Positions 32,477 through 42,030 of a stretch of 64,000 nt of DNA are shown here, piece by piece. A program made the translations under genes and the position numbers. The DNA is from Lutibacter oricola (GTDB lineage: Bacteria; Bacteroidota; Bacteroidia; Flavobacteriales; Flavobacteriaceae), in the NCBI RefSeq assembly GCF_900106565.1, contig NZ_FNNJ01000001.1:868001-932000 (forward strand), given 5' to 3'. Positions within the stretch are counted from its first letter, which is position 1; the number at the start of each line of letters is the position of its first letter. A model generated the notes under the pieces. That model did not search any database and was not told where the DNA came from. It saw only the letters and a list, made by a program, of their open reading frames with translations.

Positions 32477-32530
32477 TACGTAAAAAAAATAAGAATACGT
32501 AGTTTAATTAAGTAAAAATACGTAGTTTTG
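32477..32530 (+). promoter_or_regulatory. nirB promoter with three TACGTA boxes
   Basis: TAGTTTTG (32523-32530) is the -7 element. TACGTA boxes lie at 32477-32482, 32496-32501 and 32519-32524; the last overlaps the -7 element. The region also serves as the upstream region of the divergent cobA. Confidence 0.65.
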
Positions 32531-32557
32531 TCGTGTATTACTTAAAATAGTAGCAAT

Positions 32558-35074
32558 ATGAAATCAATTTTAGTTGTAGGAAATGGGATGGTAGGTTATA
32601 AGTTTTGTGAGAAATTTGTAGCAAAAGAAACTTCAGAAGAATTTAAAATTACAGTTTTTGGTGAAGAACCACGACCAGCGTATGATAGAGTGCATTTAAG
32701 TGAGTTTTTTGAAAATAGTGATGCTAAGGCTTTAGAAATGGCACCTAGATCGTGGTATGAAGAACATAATATTGAGTTAATTACCAATGGAAGGGTTACG
32801 GATATTCATAGAGGTAGTAAAACAATAACAACTATTTCTGATAAAAAATATGAATATGATTATTTAGTACTAGCTACTGGGTCTTCTGCTTTTGTTCCTC
32901 CAATAAAGGGAGTTGAGAAAAAAGGGGTATTTGTATATCGTACTATTGAAGATTTGGAAGGGATGATGAGTTATGCTAATGAGCTTAAAAAGAAAAATCC
33001 AAATGCAAAGGCTGCGGTTTTAGGTGGAGGTTTATTAGGTTTAGAAGCAGGGAAAGCTGTTATGGATATGGGGTTAGAACCTCATATTGTTGAATTTGCC
33101 CCTAAGTTAATGCCAAGACAATTAGATTCAAGAAGTAGTAAGGTGCTTCAATTAAAATTAGAATCTATTGGTTTAAATATTCATTTAAGTAAAGCAACAA
33201 ATCAAATTTTAGGAGAAGATGCTATTACAGGAATGGAGTTTGGTGAAGATGATGTTTTAGATGTAGAGATGTTGGTTATTTCTGCGGGAATTAGACCAAG
33301 AGATGAGTTAGGGAATACTTGTGGGTTAGCGATGGGAACGCGCGGAGGTATTGTTGTAAATAACAAAATGCAAACTTCAGATCCTGAAATATATGCAATT
33401 GGTGAAGTAGCTTTGTATAATGAAATGATTTATGGTTTGGTTGCTCCAGGTTATGATATGGCTGGAGTTGCGGTTGAACAAATTATTGGTAATGCAGAGA
33501 TATTAATGCCAAGTGATATTGATATGTCTACCAAATTAAAATTAATTGGTGTAGATGTTGCAAGTTTTGGTGAGCCGTTTATGCCTGCATCCAAAGGACA
33601 TTCAATTATATTTGAAAATAAAACAGAGTATTTATATAAGAGAATTAATGTAAGCTTAGATGGTAAAAAGTTGCTAGGTGGAATTCTTGTAGGGGATGCT
33701 GCTGATTATAATATGTTGCATCAGGTTTATTTAAATGGAATGGCAATGCCTGAAGATCCAGCGCAGTTGATTTTACCTGCGAGTGAAGGAGGTTCTTCAT
33801 TTGGGAGTGCTTTAGACTTGCCAGATGAAGCTCAAATATGTTCTTGTGAAAATGTTAGTAAAGGTCAAATTTGTGGAGCTATTAAAGATGGTTCTTGCGA
33901 AGATTTAGCGGGTGTAATTTCATCAACTAAAGCGAGTACAAGTTGTGGAGGTTGTAAACCAATGGTTACAGATTTGGTAAACGAAACACTAAAATCTTTA
34001 GGGAAAACAGTAAAAAATGTAATCTGTGAACATTTCGAATACAGTCGTCAAGAGTTGTATGGAATAATAAAAGCTAAAAAATTAACTTCTTTTAATGAAG
34101 TATTAGACACTTGTGGTGTTGGAGATGGTTGTGAAACTTGTAAGCCTTTAGTTTCTTCTATTTTTGCTAGTTTATATAATGATACTCCAAATAAAGAAGA
34201 TGTTGCGCAAGATACAAATGATAAATTTTTAGCAAACATTCAACGAAATGGAACTTATTCTGTAGTTCCAAGAATTGCTGGTGGAGAAATTACACCAGAA
34301 AATTTAATTGTGCTTGGTAAAATTGGATCAAAATATAATTTATACACTAAAATTACGGGAGGAGCTCGTATTGATTTCTTCGGAGCAGAATTAAATGATT
34401 TACCTGCTATTTGGAAAGAACTAATTGATGCTGGTTTTGAAAGTGGTCACGCTTATGGTAAATCCTTAAGAACTGTAAAAAGTTGTGTTGGTTCTACGTG
34501 GTGTCGTTACGGATTGGATGAAAGTATTTCTTTTGCTATTGAATTAGAGAATAGGTATAAAGGCTTGCGTTCGCCACATAAAATTAAAGGTGGAGTTTCT
34601 GGTTGTATTAGAGAATGTGCTGAAGCTCGTGGAAAAGATTTTGGAGTAATAGCGGTTGAAGGTGGATGGAATTTATATGTTGGTGGAAATGGAGGTGCTA
34701 CTCCAAAACACGCTCAATTATTAGCCGAAAAAATAGACAATGAAACAGTAATAAAATATTTAGACAGGTACTTAATTTACTATATTCAAACTGCTGCTCC
34801 TTTAATGAGAACTGCTGCTTGGCTTGATAAATTAGAAGGTGGTATTGATCAATTGAAAAAAGTAGTAATTGATGATAGTTTAAATATTGCTGAAGATTTA
34901 GAAAAAGAAATGCAAAGTTTAGTAAATGCGTATGAGTGCGAGTGGAAACAAGCAGTAGAAAATGAAGAAGCGAAAAAACGTTTTACTCATTTTGTAAATT
35001 CAGAAGAAAGGGATGATAACTTAGTGTTTGTTCCGTTACGTGATCAAAAAATGCCAGAACACTGGAATAATTAA
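32558..35074 (+). CDS. nirB: NADH-dependent nitrite reductase large subunit
   Basis: NirB reduces nitrite to ammonium in the cytoplasm. The 838-residue protein has an FAD/NADH module (ILVVGNGMVGYKFCEKF at the N-terminus and AVLGGGLLGLEAGKAVMDMG near 150). Two BFD-type Cys regions follow (CSCENVSKGQIC ... SCGGCKP and, near 520, TCGVGDGCETCKP). The siroheme reductase part from about 560 has cluster ligands C643 and C649 (SCVGSTWC) and C683 and C687 (GCIREC). The length matches E. coli NirB (847). NirD is encoded 19 bp downstream. The TACGTA boxes upstream link it to the nitrate reductase and transporter genes. Confidence 0.97.
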   Translation: MKSILVVGNGMVGYKFCEKFVAKETSEEFKITVFGEEPRPAYDRVHLSEFFENSDAKALEMAPRSWYEEHNIELITNGRVTDIHRGSKTITTISDKKYEYDYLVLATGSSAFVPPIKGVEKKGVFVYRTIEDLEGMMSYANELKKKNPNAKAAVLGGGLLGLEAGKAVMDMGLEPHIVEFAPKLMPRQLDSRSSKVLQLKLESIGLNIHLSKATNQILGEDAITGMEFGEDDVLDVEMLVISAGIRPRDELGNTCGLAMGTRGGIVVNNKMQTSDPEIYAIGEVALYNEMIYGLVAPGYDMAGVAVEQIIGNAEILMPSDIDMSTKLKLIGVDVASFGEPFMPASKGHSIIFENKTEYLYKRINVSLDGKKLLGGILVGDAADYNMLHQVYLNGMAMPEDPAQLILPASEGGSSFGSALDLPDEAQICSCENVSKGQICGAIKDGSCEDLAGVISSTKASTSCGGCKPMVTDLVNETLKSLGKTVKNVICEHFEYSRQELYGIIKAKKLTSFNEVLDTCGVGDGCETCKPLVSSIFASLYNDTPNKEDVAQDTNDKFLANIQRNGTYSVVPRIAGGEITPENLIVLGKIGSKYNLYTKITGGARIDFFGAELNDLPAIWKELIDAGFESGHAYGKSLRTVKSCVGSTWCRYGLDESISFAIELENRYKGLRSPHKIKGGVSGCIRECAEARGKDFGVIAVEGGWNLYVGGNGGATPKHAQLLAEKIDNETVIKYLDRYLIYYIQTAAPLMRTAAWLDKLEGGIDQLKKVVIDDSLNIAEDLEKEMQSLVNAYECEWKQAVENEEAKKRFTHFVNSEERDDNLVFVPLRDQKMPEHWNN

Positions 35075-35093
35075 AGAATAAAAAATAGTATTT

Positions 35094-35471
35094 ATGAATT
35101 CATTACTTTCAAAGTACACATCGGTAAAAGAGGAAGAAGTAAAAGTTTGGTTTAAAGCGGCTTCAGTAGATTCATTTTCAAAAGATGGAGGTGCGTGTGT
35201 TAAATATAAAGATAAGCAAATTGCAGTTTTTAATTTCGAAAGAAAAGGAGAGTGGTATGCTTGTCAAAATGTGTGTCCGCATAAAATGGAAATGGTGTTG
35301 TCTAGAGGAATGATTGGAGACGCTAATGGTATTCCAAAAGTTGCTTGCCCAATGCATAAAAAAACATTTTCACTGGAAAATGGTGAGAATTTAAATGGTG
35401 ATTTGGATGCAATTGCAACTTATCCTGTGAAAATACAAGGCAACTTTGTGTATATCGGATTTTCTGAATAG
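35094..35471 (+). CDS. nirD: nitrite reductase small subunit, Rieske-type
   Basis: NirD is the small partner of NirB. The 125-residue protein has a Rieske fold with QNVCPHKMEMVLSRG and VACPMHKKTFSLENGENL. Both Cys-x-His (CPH) and Cys-x2-His (CPMH) are present, so it could bind a [2Fe-2S] cluster, whereas E. coli NirD lacks the ligands. This makes it more like the NasE/NirD type with a functional cluster. It lies 19 bp after nirB and 24 bp before the DUF4202 gene. The N-terminal 20 residues (SLLSKYTSVKEEEVKVWFK) precede the usual NirD start, but no better ATG is available. Confidence 0.92.
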   Translation: MNSLLSKYTSVKEEEVKVWFKAASVDSFSKDGGACVKYKDKQIAVFNFERKGEWYACQNVCPHKMEMVLSRGMIGDANGIPKVACPMHKKTFSLENGENLNGDLDAIATYPVKIQGNFVYIGFSE

Positions 35472-35495
35472 ATTTGATTTTAAATAAAATCAACT

Positions 35496-36080
35496 ATGCA
35501 GCAAGAAAAATTCAAAAAGGCAATTAAATTATTTAATGAAGCAAATTCATTAGATCCAAATATGGAAATTCATAACGATGCTGAATTTCCAAAGGAATTA
35601 TTGTACGCAGTAAGAATGACTGAAAAGTTAAATGATTTTGCTCCAAATTCTTCTGAAGCATTACAATTAGCAGTTTGTTGTCAGCATATATGTAGATGGG
35701 AAATTGCAAGAGATTCTTACGAAATGAATAGAGTTGGTTATTTAACTTGGCGAAAAGATTTAAAAGATTTTCATGCTAAAAAAGCTGCAGGAATATTAAC
35801 ATCTGTAGGTTATGAAAAGGAGCTGATAGATCAAGTTCAATTTTTATTACTGAAAAAGCAGTTAAAGAAAAATGCCGATACTCAAACATTAGAAGATGTA
35901 GTTTGTTTGGTGTTTTTAGAGTTTTACTTTTTGAAGTTTTCAAAAAAGTATTCAGAAGAAAAATTGATTGACATTGTTCAGAAAACTTGGAAAAAAATGT
36001 CAGATAAAGGACATGAAGCAGCATTAAAATTAGAATTGCCAAAACCTGCATTAGAACTTATTACAAAAGCACTTAATTAA
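35496..36080 (+). CDS. DUF4202 family protein
   Basis: A 194-residue soluble, mostly helical protein recognised as DUF4202: FKKAIKLFNEANSLDPNMEI, then ELLYAVRMTEKLNDFAP, AVCCQHICRWEIARDSY and RVGYLTWRKDLKDFHA. The conserved H/C residues (CCQHICRW) and the HD-like ...DVVCLVFLEFYF suggest a metal- or ligand-binding helical bundle, but no activity is known to me. It sits between nirD and the NarX-like kinase in one tight run (24 and 14 bp gaps). Co-occurrence with nitrite reductase suggests a helper role in nitrite assimilation, which is inference only. Confidence 0.8.
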   Translation: MQQEKFKKAIKLFNEANSLDPNMEIHNDAEFPKELLYAVRMTEKLNDFAPNSSEALQLAVCCQHICRWEIARDSYEMNRVGYLTWRKDLKDFHAKKAAGILTSVGYEKELIDQVQFLLLKKQLKKNADTQTLEDVVCLVFLEFYFLKFSKKYSEEKLIDIVQKTWKKMSDKGHEAALKLELPKPALELITKALN

Positions 36081-36094
36081 GAGTTTTACTTTTT

Positions 36095-37918
36095 ATGGGT
36101 GATAAAAACAATGGTATATCGTTAGATAATTCTACCTTTTTTAAATTTAGAAGGTTGTATATATTGGCGTTTTCCTTAATCGCCGGAATTATTATTGTTG
36201 CTCAAATACTAATTCAAAAACACTTAAACTCTCAAGTAAACGATTCACGGATTATTAATATTGCTGGTAGACAGCGAATGTTAAGTCAGAAATTAGTAAA
36301 AGAATCACTTTTTTTGTTGAATTCGAGTAGCGCAGAAAAATTAAAAAGCATTGAAGCTATTAAAAGTGATTCTGAAACTTTTTTAAATTCACATCAAAAC
36401 CTGCAAGATGAGTTTAATGAGTTGGGAGAATTAACTCAAAATAATCCAGAATTAAAAAGCTTATTTCAAAATATAGAAATTCATCATTCAAAAATTATTG
36501 AATCTTGTAATTCTATTGTTCAATTAGTTGGTAGCAACCCATCATCAACAAATGATATTTTACTTCCTTATATTCAAATTTTAAAGAATGCTGAAAAACC
36601 ATTTTTAAATAAAATGAATGAAATTGTATTTAAATTTGATGAAGTTAGTAAGCAAAAAGTAAAACAATTAAAGCGGATTGAATATATTTTATTAATTATT
36701 TCTTTACTAATCTTAGTTTTTGAAATTTTGTTTCTGTTCAAACCAATTTCAATTCATATTAAAAATGTAATTGGCGATTTAATTCAAACAAAAAAAGAAA
36801 CACAAAAAAAGGCTGAAAAAATTGAAGAACTTTATTTGGCTAAAGATGCTTCTATGCAGGAATTAAAAGGATTGAATTATGCCTTGGATAATGCCGCTTT
36901 ATTTATAAGTGTTGCTCAAGATGGATCCGTTGTTCATATAAGTAAAAAGTTTAAAAACTTATTAGGTGTTGATAATTTAAACTCTGAAAAAGGGCAATTA
37001 GAAGATGTATTATTGTTTGAAGAAAGTGAGAATCAAACTGTAGGTGAATTGTTGAAAGGAAAAAGAAGATCTATTTGGGTTGGGGAATTGCAAATAATTA
37101 CTCTTAAAGAAGAGAAATTATGGCTCGAAATGTCTGTTATTCCAATGAATCAGTTAGGAGGAAATCAACGCGCTTTAATTTTATGTACGGATATTACCAA
37201 ACGAAAAACCTCGCAAAATGAGATAAATATTTTGAATGAAGAGCGATTTGCTGAGCAAGTGAACCGTCAAAAAATACAAGCAAGTCAAATTGTTGAAGCT
37301 CAAGAAGAAGAAAGAAAGCGTATAGCAAAAGATATTCACGATGGAATAGGGCAAATGTTAACCGCATTAAAATTTAATATTGAATCTATTAATACAGAAA
37401 ATGTTGAGAATACGGCTTTAAAAGTTGATAGGTTGAAAGATTTGCTTGGAAGTTTAATAAAGGAAGTTAGAGCTGTAACGTTTAATTTAACTCCACCGGA
37501 ATTAATCGATTATGGTATTGTACCAACCATTCAAAAATTGGCTGAAAAATTAGCTGGGTTTACTGGGAAACAAATCTTTTTTGAAAACAAAACTAATTTT
37601 AAAGGCCGTTTCGATTCTTTGGTTGAAACTAATTTATATCGAGTTGTTCAAGAAGCTGTTAATAACGCGTTGAAATATGCAAATTCTAATTATATTTTAG
37701 TTTCAATTAGTCATTCAGATCAAGTTTTAAGTATTGTAATTGATGATGATGGAAAAGGATTTGATGTAGATAAATTACTTGCTGAAAAAAGTGAAGCAGG
37801 AATGGGATTATTTTTTATGAAAGAACGAATAAGTTATATAAATGGGAGAATTTTTATTAATTCTTCAAAAAATAATGGTACTCGTATCACTATTAATATA
37901 AACTTAGATAATTCTTAA
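36095..37918 (+). CDS. NarX-like sensor histidine kinase
   Basis: A 607-residue membrane kinase. Two membrane segments (about 19-38, LYILAFSLIAGIIIVAQIL, and about 193-214) flank a periplasmic helical domain starting RIINIAGRQRMLSQKLVKES. This resembles the ligand-binding P-box of NarX-type nitrate sensors and the PilJ-type N-terminal domain. A coiled coil and a PAS domain (about 255-370, NAALFISVAQDGSVVHIS) follow. The HisKA_3 box has phosphoacceptor H415 in RIAKDIHDGIGQML, and the C-terminal ATPase has NALKYANS and GMGLFFMKERI. HisKA_3 kinases pair with LuxR-type regulators; the NarL-like protein at 22569-23249 is the obvious partner. It is the last gene of the nirBD run. Confidence 0.9.
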   Translation: MGDKNNGISLDNSTFFKFRRLYILAFSLIAGIIIVAQILIQKHLNSQVNDSRIINIAGRQRMLSQKLVKESLFLLNSSSAEKLKSIEAIKSDSETFLNSHQNLQDEFNELGELTQNNPELKSLFQNIEIHHSKIIESCNSIVQLVGSNPSSTNDILLPYIQILKNAEKPFLNKMNEIVFKFDEVSKQKVKQLKRIEYILLIISLLILVFEILFLFKPISIHIKNVIGDLIQTKKETQKKAEKIEELYLAKDASMQELKGLNYALDNAALFISVAQDGSVVHISKKFKNLLGVDNLNSEKGQLEDVLLFEESENQTVGELLKGKRRSIWVGELQIITLKEEKLWLEMSVIPMNQLGGNQRALILCTDITKRKTSQNEINILNEERFAEQVNRQKIQASQIVEAQEEERKRIAKDIHDGIGQMLTALKFNIESINTENVENTALKVDRLKDLLGSLIKEVRAVTFNLTPPELIDYGIVPTIQKLAEKLAGFTGKQIFFENKTNFKGRFDSLVETNLYRVVQEAVNNALKYANSNYILVSISHSDQVLSIVIDDDGKGFDVDKLLAEKSEAGMGLFFMKERISYINGRIFINSSKNNGTRITININLDNS

Positions 37919-37933
37919 ATAAAACAATAGTTG

Positions 37934-37965
37934 TTTGTTATTCAAAAGAATATGCCGTTAATTTG
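37934..37965 (+). promoter_or_regulatory. metH leader promoter
   Basis: TTTG (37934-37937), a 20-nt spacer and TTAATTTG (37958-37965), one base from TAnnTTTG. The CGTTAATTTGC string is shared with the promoter before the first SAM-I riboswitch. Confidence 0.55.
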
Positions 37966-37991
37966 CACAAAGTTCATAAACATACTTATTA

Positions 37992-38091
37992 GTTATTAAG
38001 AAAGGCAGAGGGAATAGACCTGTTGAAGCCTTAGCAACCCTTTAAAACTAAAGAAGGTGCTACGTTCTACCATATAATTTGGACAGATAAC
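37992..38091 (+). promoter_or_regulatory. SAM-I (S-box) riboswitch before metH
   Basis: P1 is GTTATT (37992-37997) with GATAAC (38086-38091). The core blocks AAGAAAGGCAGAGGGA, GAAGCCTTAGCAACCC and AAGGTGCTACGTTCTACC are nearly identical to those at 5698-5794. The 5' P1 strand GTTATTAAG is also the exact complement of CTTAATAAC at 38100-38108, an alternative partner just before metH. Confidence 0.93.
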
Positions 38092-38136
38092 AATTACTTC
38101 TTAATAACTTCCTTGTGTTTATGCAAAATTTTAAAA

Positions 38137-39129
38137 ATGGAAGACATTCGCAACATATTAAAAAATAAAATCCTAGTGCTTGACGGCGCTATGGGAACTA
38201 TGATTCAACAGTATAAATTTACTGAAGAAGATTATAGAGGTGAAAAATTCAAAGATTTCAAAGTTTCGGTAAAAGGAAATAACGATATGCTTTCAATTAC
38301 TCAACCTGAAGCTATTAAAACAATTCACGGAAAATATTTAGAAGCAGGAGCTGATATTATTGAAACAAATACCTTTTCAAGTACTACCATTGCAATGGCT
38401 GATTATGAAATGGAAGAGTATGTGTATGAATTAAACTATGAATCCGCAAAAATAGCGAAAGAAGTGGCTGAAGAGTTTACGGCAAAAAATCCAACTAAGC
38501 CACGTTTTGTAGCAGGTTCAATTGGACCAACAAACCGTACAGCAAGTATGTCTCCAGATGTAAATGATCCTGGTTTTAGAGCGGTAACATTTGACGATTT
38601 AAGAGTTGCATACAAGCAACAAGCTGAAGCTTTAATTGATGGTGGCGTAGATGTGTTATTGGTTGAAACAGTTTTTGATACCTTAAACGCTAAGGCAGCA
38701 TTATTTGCTATTGAAGAAATTAAGGCTGAAAGAAATATTGATATTCCAGTTATGCTAAGTGGAACAATTACAGATGCCAGTGGAAGAACTTTATCAGGGC
38801 AAACAGCTGAAGCGTTTTTAATTTCAGTGTCTCATATTCCATTGTTAACAGTTGGGTTTAATTGCGCTTTGGGTGCAAAACAACTAACACCACATTTAGA
38901 AGTATTATCGCAAAAAGCTCAATTTGGTGTGTCAGCACATCCAAATGCAGGATTACCAAATGCTTTTGGAGAGTATGATGAAACTCCAGCCCAAATGGCG
39001 GATCAAATCAAAGAATATTTAGATAAAGGTTTGATAAATATAATTGGTGGTTGTTGCGGAACAACTCCTGGTCATATTAAAGCAATTGCTGAGGCTGTTG
39101 AAGGATATAAACCAAGATTGGTTGAATAA
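38137..39129 (+). CDS. metH: methionine synthase, homocysteine-binding part
   Basis: This 330-residue protein is the N-terminal homocysteine S-methyltransferase module of cobalamin-dependent methionine synthase, here a separate gene. Visible are [45 protein letters not shown], and the zinc-binding cysteines in VGFNCALGA and [11 protein letters not shown]. The ATG at 38137 is chosen ([17 protein letters not shown]); an earlier TTG frame would lie in the riboswitch's downstream region. The remaining modules are encoded 53 bp downstream, so the two chains must work together. The SAM-I riboswitch controls both. Confidence 0.95.
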   Translation: MEDIRNILKNKILVLDGAMGTMIQQYKFTEEDYRGEKFKDFKVSVKGNNDMLSITQPEAIKTIHGKYLEAGADIIETNTFSSTTIAMADYEMEEYVYELNYESAKIAKEVAEEFTAKNPTKPRFVAGSIGPTNRTASMSPDVNDPGFRAVTFDDLRVAYKQQAEALIDGGVDVLLVETVFDTLNAKAALFAIEEIKAERNIDIPVMLSGTITDASGRTLSGQTAEAFLISVSHIPLLTVGFNCALGAKQLTPHLEVLSQKAQFGVSAHPNAGLPNAFGEYDETPAQMADQIKEYLDKGLINIIGGCCGTTPGHIKAIAEAVEGYKPRLVE

Positions 39130-39142
39130 AAGTTTTAATTTT

Positions 39143-39175
39143 ACGTCATTCTGAACTTGTTTCAGAATCTCATTC
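39143..39175 (+). repeat. short dispersed hairpin repeat in the metH gap
   Basis: ATTCTGAA (39148-39155) and TTCAGAAT (39161-39168) are inverted around CTTGT, within ACGTCATTCTGAACTTG. I recognise this string as a common flavobacterial intergenic element. It has no T run, so it is not a classic terminator. Confidence 0.55.
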
Positions 39176-39182
39176 TTATAAA

Positions 39183-41861
39183 ATGAATACAGAAAAAAAA
39201 TACCTAAAACTATCAGGTCTTGAACCGTTAATTATTACTCCGGAAAGTAATTTTATAAACGTTGGTGAACGTACCAATGTTGCTGGATCTCGTAAGTTTT
39301 TACGATTAATAAAAGAAGAAAAATTTGATGAAGCATTAGCAATTGCTCGTCATCAAGTTGAAGGTGGAGCACAAATTATCGACATAAATATGGACGATGG
39401 TTTGTTAGATGGAAAAGAAGCGATGGTTCGTTTTATGAATTTAATTGCCGCAGAGCCAGATATTGCACGAGTTCCTATAATGATTGATAGTTCTAAATGG
39501 GAAATTATTGAAGCAGGTTTGCAAGTTGCTCAAGGTAAATGCGTTGTGAATTCAATTAGTTTAAAAGAAGGTGAAGCACAGTTTATTGAGCACGCAAAGA
39601 AAATAAAAATGTATGGGGCGGCCGTTATTGTAATGGCTTTTGATGAAGTTGGACAAGCAGATAATTATGAACGAAGAATTGAAATTTCAAAACGCTCGTA
39701 TGATATTTTAGTAAATGAAGTCAACTTTCCTGCTGAAGATATTATTTTCGATTTAAATATATTTCCGGTAGCAACTGGAATGGAAGAGCATAGAAGAAAT
39801 GCCATTGATTTTATTGAAGCTACGCGTTGGGTTCGAGAAAATTTACCAAATGCAAATGTAAGTGGAGGTGTAAGTAACGTTTCGTTTTCGTTTAGAGGAA
39901 ACAATGCGGTTCGTGAAGCAATGCATTCTGTGTTTTTATATTATGCCATTAAAGCAGGTATGAATATTGGAATTGTAAATCCTGCAATGTTGGAGGTTTA
40001 TGATGATATTCCGAAAGATTTATTAGAACATGTTGAAGATGTTATTTTAGATAGAAGAGAAGATGCAACTGAACGATTATTAGATTTTGCTGAAAGTGTA
40101 GTAAGCACTTCAAAAGAGCGTAAAGTTGATTTAAGTTGGAGGGAAAAACCATTACAAGAACGTATCACACATTCTTTAGTAAAAGGATTAGATGAATTTA
40201 TTGTTGAAGATGTTGAAGCTGCACGTTTAGAAGCTGTAAAACCAATTGAAGTTATTGAAGGTAACTTAATGATTGGTATGAATGTAGTTGGAGATTTGTT
40301 TGGGTCAGGTAAAATGTTTTTACCACAGGTGGTGAAATCTGCTCGTGTAATGAAAAAAGCCGTAGCTTATTTATTGCCTTTTATTGAAGAAGATAAAGAT
40401 GGAGCTAGTCAATCGAATGGGAAAATATTATTAGCAACAGTTAAAGGTGATGTGCATGATATTGGTAAAAATATTGTAGGTGTAGTTTTAGGTTGTAATA
40501 ATTATGATATTGTAGATTTAGGAGTAATGGTTGCTCCTGAAAAAATTATTCAGGCGGCAAAAGATGAAAATGTAGATGCTATTGGTTTGAGTGGTTTAAT
40601 TACACCAAGTTTAGATGAAATGGTGTATTTGGCTAAGGAAATGGAACGTCAGAATTTTGAAGTTCCGTTATTAATTGGTGGAGCTACAACTTCAAAAGCA
40701 CACACGGCTGTAAAAATTGATCCTCAATATAAAAATGCGGTAGTTCACGTGCACGATGCTTCAAGAGCTGTAACCGTTGTGGGAGATTTATTGAACAAAA
40801 GAACCAATCAAAAATATGTTGGAGTTATTAAAGCTGATTATGTAAAGGTTCGTGAAGGTTTTGCTAACAGATCAAGTAAAAAAGAATATGTTTCTTTAGA
40901 TGAAGCTAGAAAAAATAAATTCAAAATAGATTGGGATGCGGTAACTATTACAAAACCTAATTTTGAAGGAATTCAGGTGTTTGAAGATTTTAATTTAACT
41001 AAATTAGTTGATTATATAGATTGGACTCCGTTTTTTAGAACTTGGGAATTGGCAGGTAAATATCCGGCAATTTTAAACGATAAAGTTGTAGGTGGAGAAG
41101 CAACTAAGTTGTTTTCTGATGCTAAAATAATGTTAGCTCAAATTTTAAATGAAAAATTATTGACAGCAAAAGCTGTTTTTGGAATTTTCCCTGCTAATAG
41201 TGTTAATGATGATGTAGAGATTTTTGCAGATTCTGATAGAAATAAGGTGAATACAAAGTTTGTAACCTTACGTCAACAAGCTAAAAAGAAAGAAGGAATT
41301 GCTAATATTGCATTGGCAGATTTTATTGCGCCAAAAGAAAGTGAAATTGAAGATTATGTTGGGGCATTTTGTGTTTCAACTGGTTTTGGTACTGCTGAAT
41401 TGGCTGCTGAATTTGAAAAAGATCATGACGATTATAATTCAATTATGATTAAAGCCTTAGCAGATAGATTGGCTGAAGCTTTTGCTGAATATTTACACGA
41501 AAAAGTACGTAAAGATTATTGGGGTTATGCTTCGAGTGAAGTATTGACTAATAACGAATTAATTAAAGAGGAATATAAAGGAATTCGTCCTGCTCCAGGT
41601 TATCCTGCTTGTCCAGACCATACAGAGAAATTAACAATTTGGGAATTGTTAAGTGTTAAAGAAACTATTGGGGTTGAATTAACTGATGGTTTAGCAATGT
41701 GGCCCGCAGCTTCAGTTTCGGGATATTATTTTGGTAACGAAAAATCGAAATATTTTGGTGTTGGTAAAATTACTGAAGACCAGGTTGAAGATTTTGCAGT
41801 ACGAAAAGGTATGAGTATAGAGGAAGCTAAAAAATGGCTGAATCCTAATTTAGCTGAATAA
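39183..41861 (+). CDS. metH: methionine synthase, pterin/cobalamin/reactivation part
   Basis: An 892-residue protein with the other three MetH modules: the pterin-binding domain ([32 protein letters not shown]), the cobalamin domain with the cobalt-ligating H425 in [12 protein letters not shown] and [11 protein letters not shown], and the C-terminal AdoMet reactivation domain with [17 protein letters not shown]. It accepts homocysteine bound by the upstream 330-residue protein and transfers a methyl group from methyltetrahydrofolate. The split between module 1 and modules 2-4 is common in Flavobacteriia. metF, which makes the methyl donor, follows after a dispersed repeat. Confidence 0.96.
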   Translation: MNTEKKYLKLSGLEPLIITPESNFINVGERTNVAGSRKFLRLIKEEKFDEALAIARHQVEGGAQIIDINMDDGLLDGKEAMVRFMNLIAAEPDIARVPIMIDSSKWEIIEAGLQVAQGKCVVNSISLKEGEAQFIEHAKKIKMYGAAVIVMAFDEVGQADNYERRIEISKRSYDILVNEVNFPAEDIIFDLNIFPVATGMEEHRRNAIDFIEATRWVRENLPNANVSGGVSNVSFSFRGNNAVREAMHSVFLYYAIKAGMNIGIVNPAMLEVYDDIPKDLLEHVEDVILDRREDATERLLDFAESVVSTSKERKVDLSWREKPLQERITHSLVKGLDEFIVEDVEAARLEAVKPIEVIEGNLMIGMNVVGDLFGSGKMFLPQVVKSARVMKKAVAYLLPFIEEDKDGASQSNGKILLATVKGDVHDIGKNIVGVVLGCNNYDIVDLGVMVAPEKIIQAAKDENVDAIGLSGLITPSLDEMVYLAKEMERQNFEVPLLIGGATTSKAHTAVKIDPQYKNAVVHVHDASRAVTVVGDLLNKRTNQKYVGVIKADYVKVREGFANRSSKKEYVSLDEARKNKFKIDWDAVTITKPNFEGIQVFEDFNLTKLVDYIDWTPFFRTWELAGKYPAILNDKVVGGEATKLFSDAKIMLAQILNEKLLTAKAVFGIFPANSVNDDVEIFADSDRNKVNTKFVTLRQQAKKKEGIANIALADFIAPKESEIEDYVGAFCVSTGFGTAELAAEFEKDHDDYNSIMIKALADRLAEAFAEYLHEKVRKDYWGYASSEVLTNNELIKEEYKGIRPAPGYPACPDHTEKLTIWELLSVKETIGVELTDGLAMWPAASVSGYYFGNEKSKYFGVGKITEDQVEDFAVRKGMSIEEAKKWLNPNLAE

Positions 41862-41867
41862 GTTGAT

Positions 41868-41957
41868 TTGCGTTAGCGATAGGAGTGGCATCCTTTTTTG
41901 AAGAGTAACGTAAAAAAAGATAAAACGGATAGCGCGACCTGAAAGGAAACGCCCAAA
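41868..41957 (+). repeat. 90-bp dispersed intergenic repeat, copy 2
   Basis: Nearly identical to 9323-9412 (TTGCGTTAGCGATAGGAGTG ... GGATAGCGCGACCT ... AACGCCC). It begins 7 bp after the metH stop and lies upstream of metF. Confidence 0.9.
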
Positions 41958-42030
41958 AAGAATAAGTTTAAAAGTTGAAAGTTTGTAAAGTTACCAATAA
42001 CTAAAAACCAACAACAAACAACTAAGAAAA

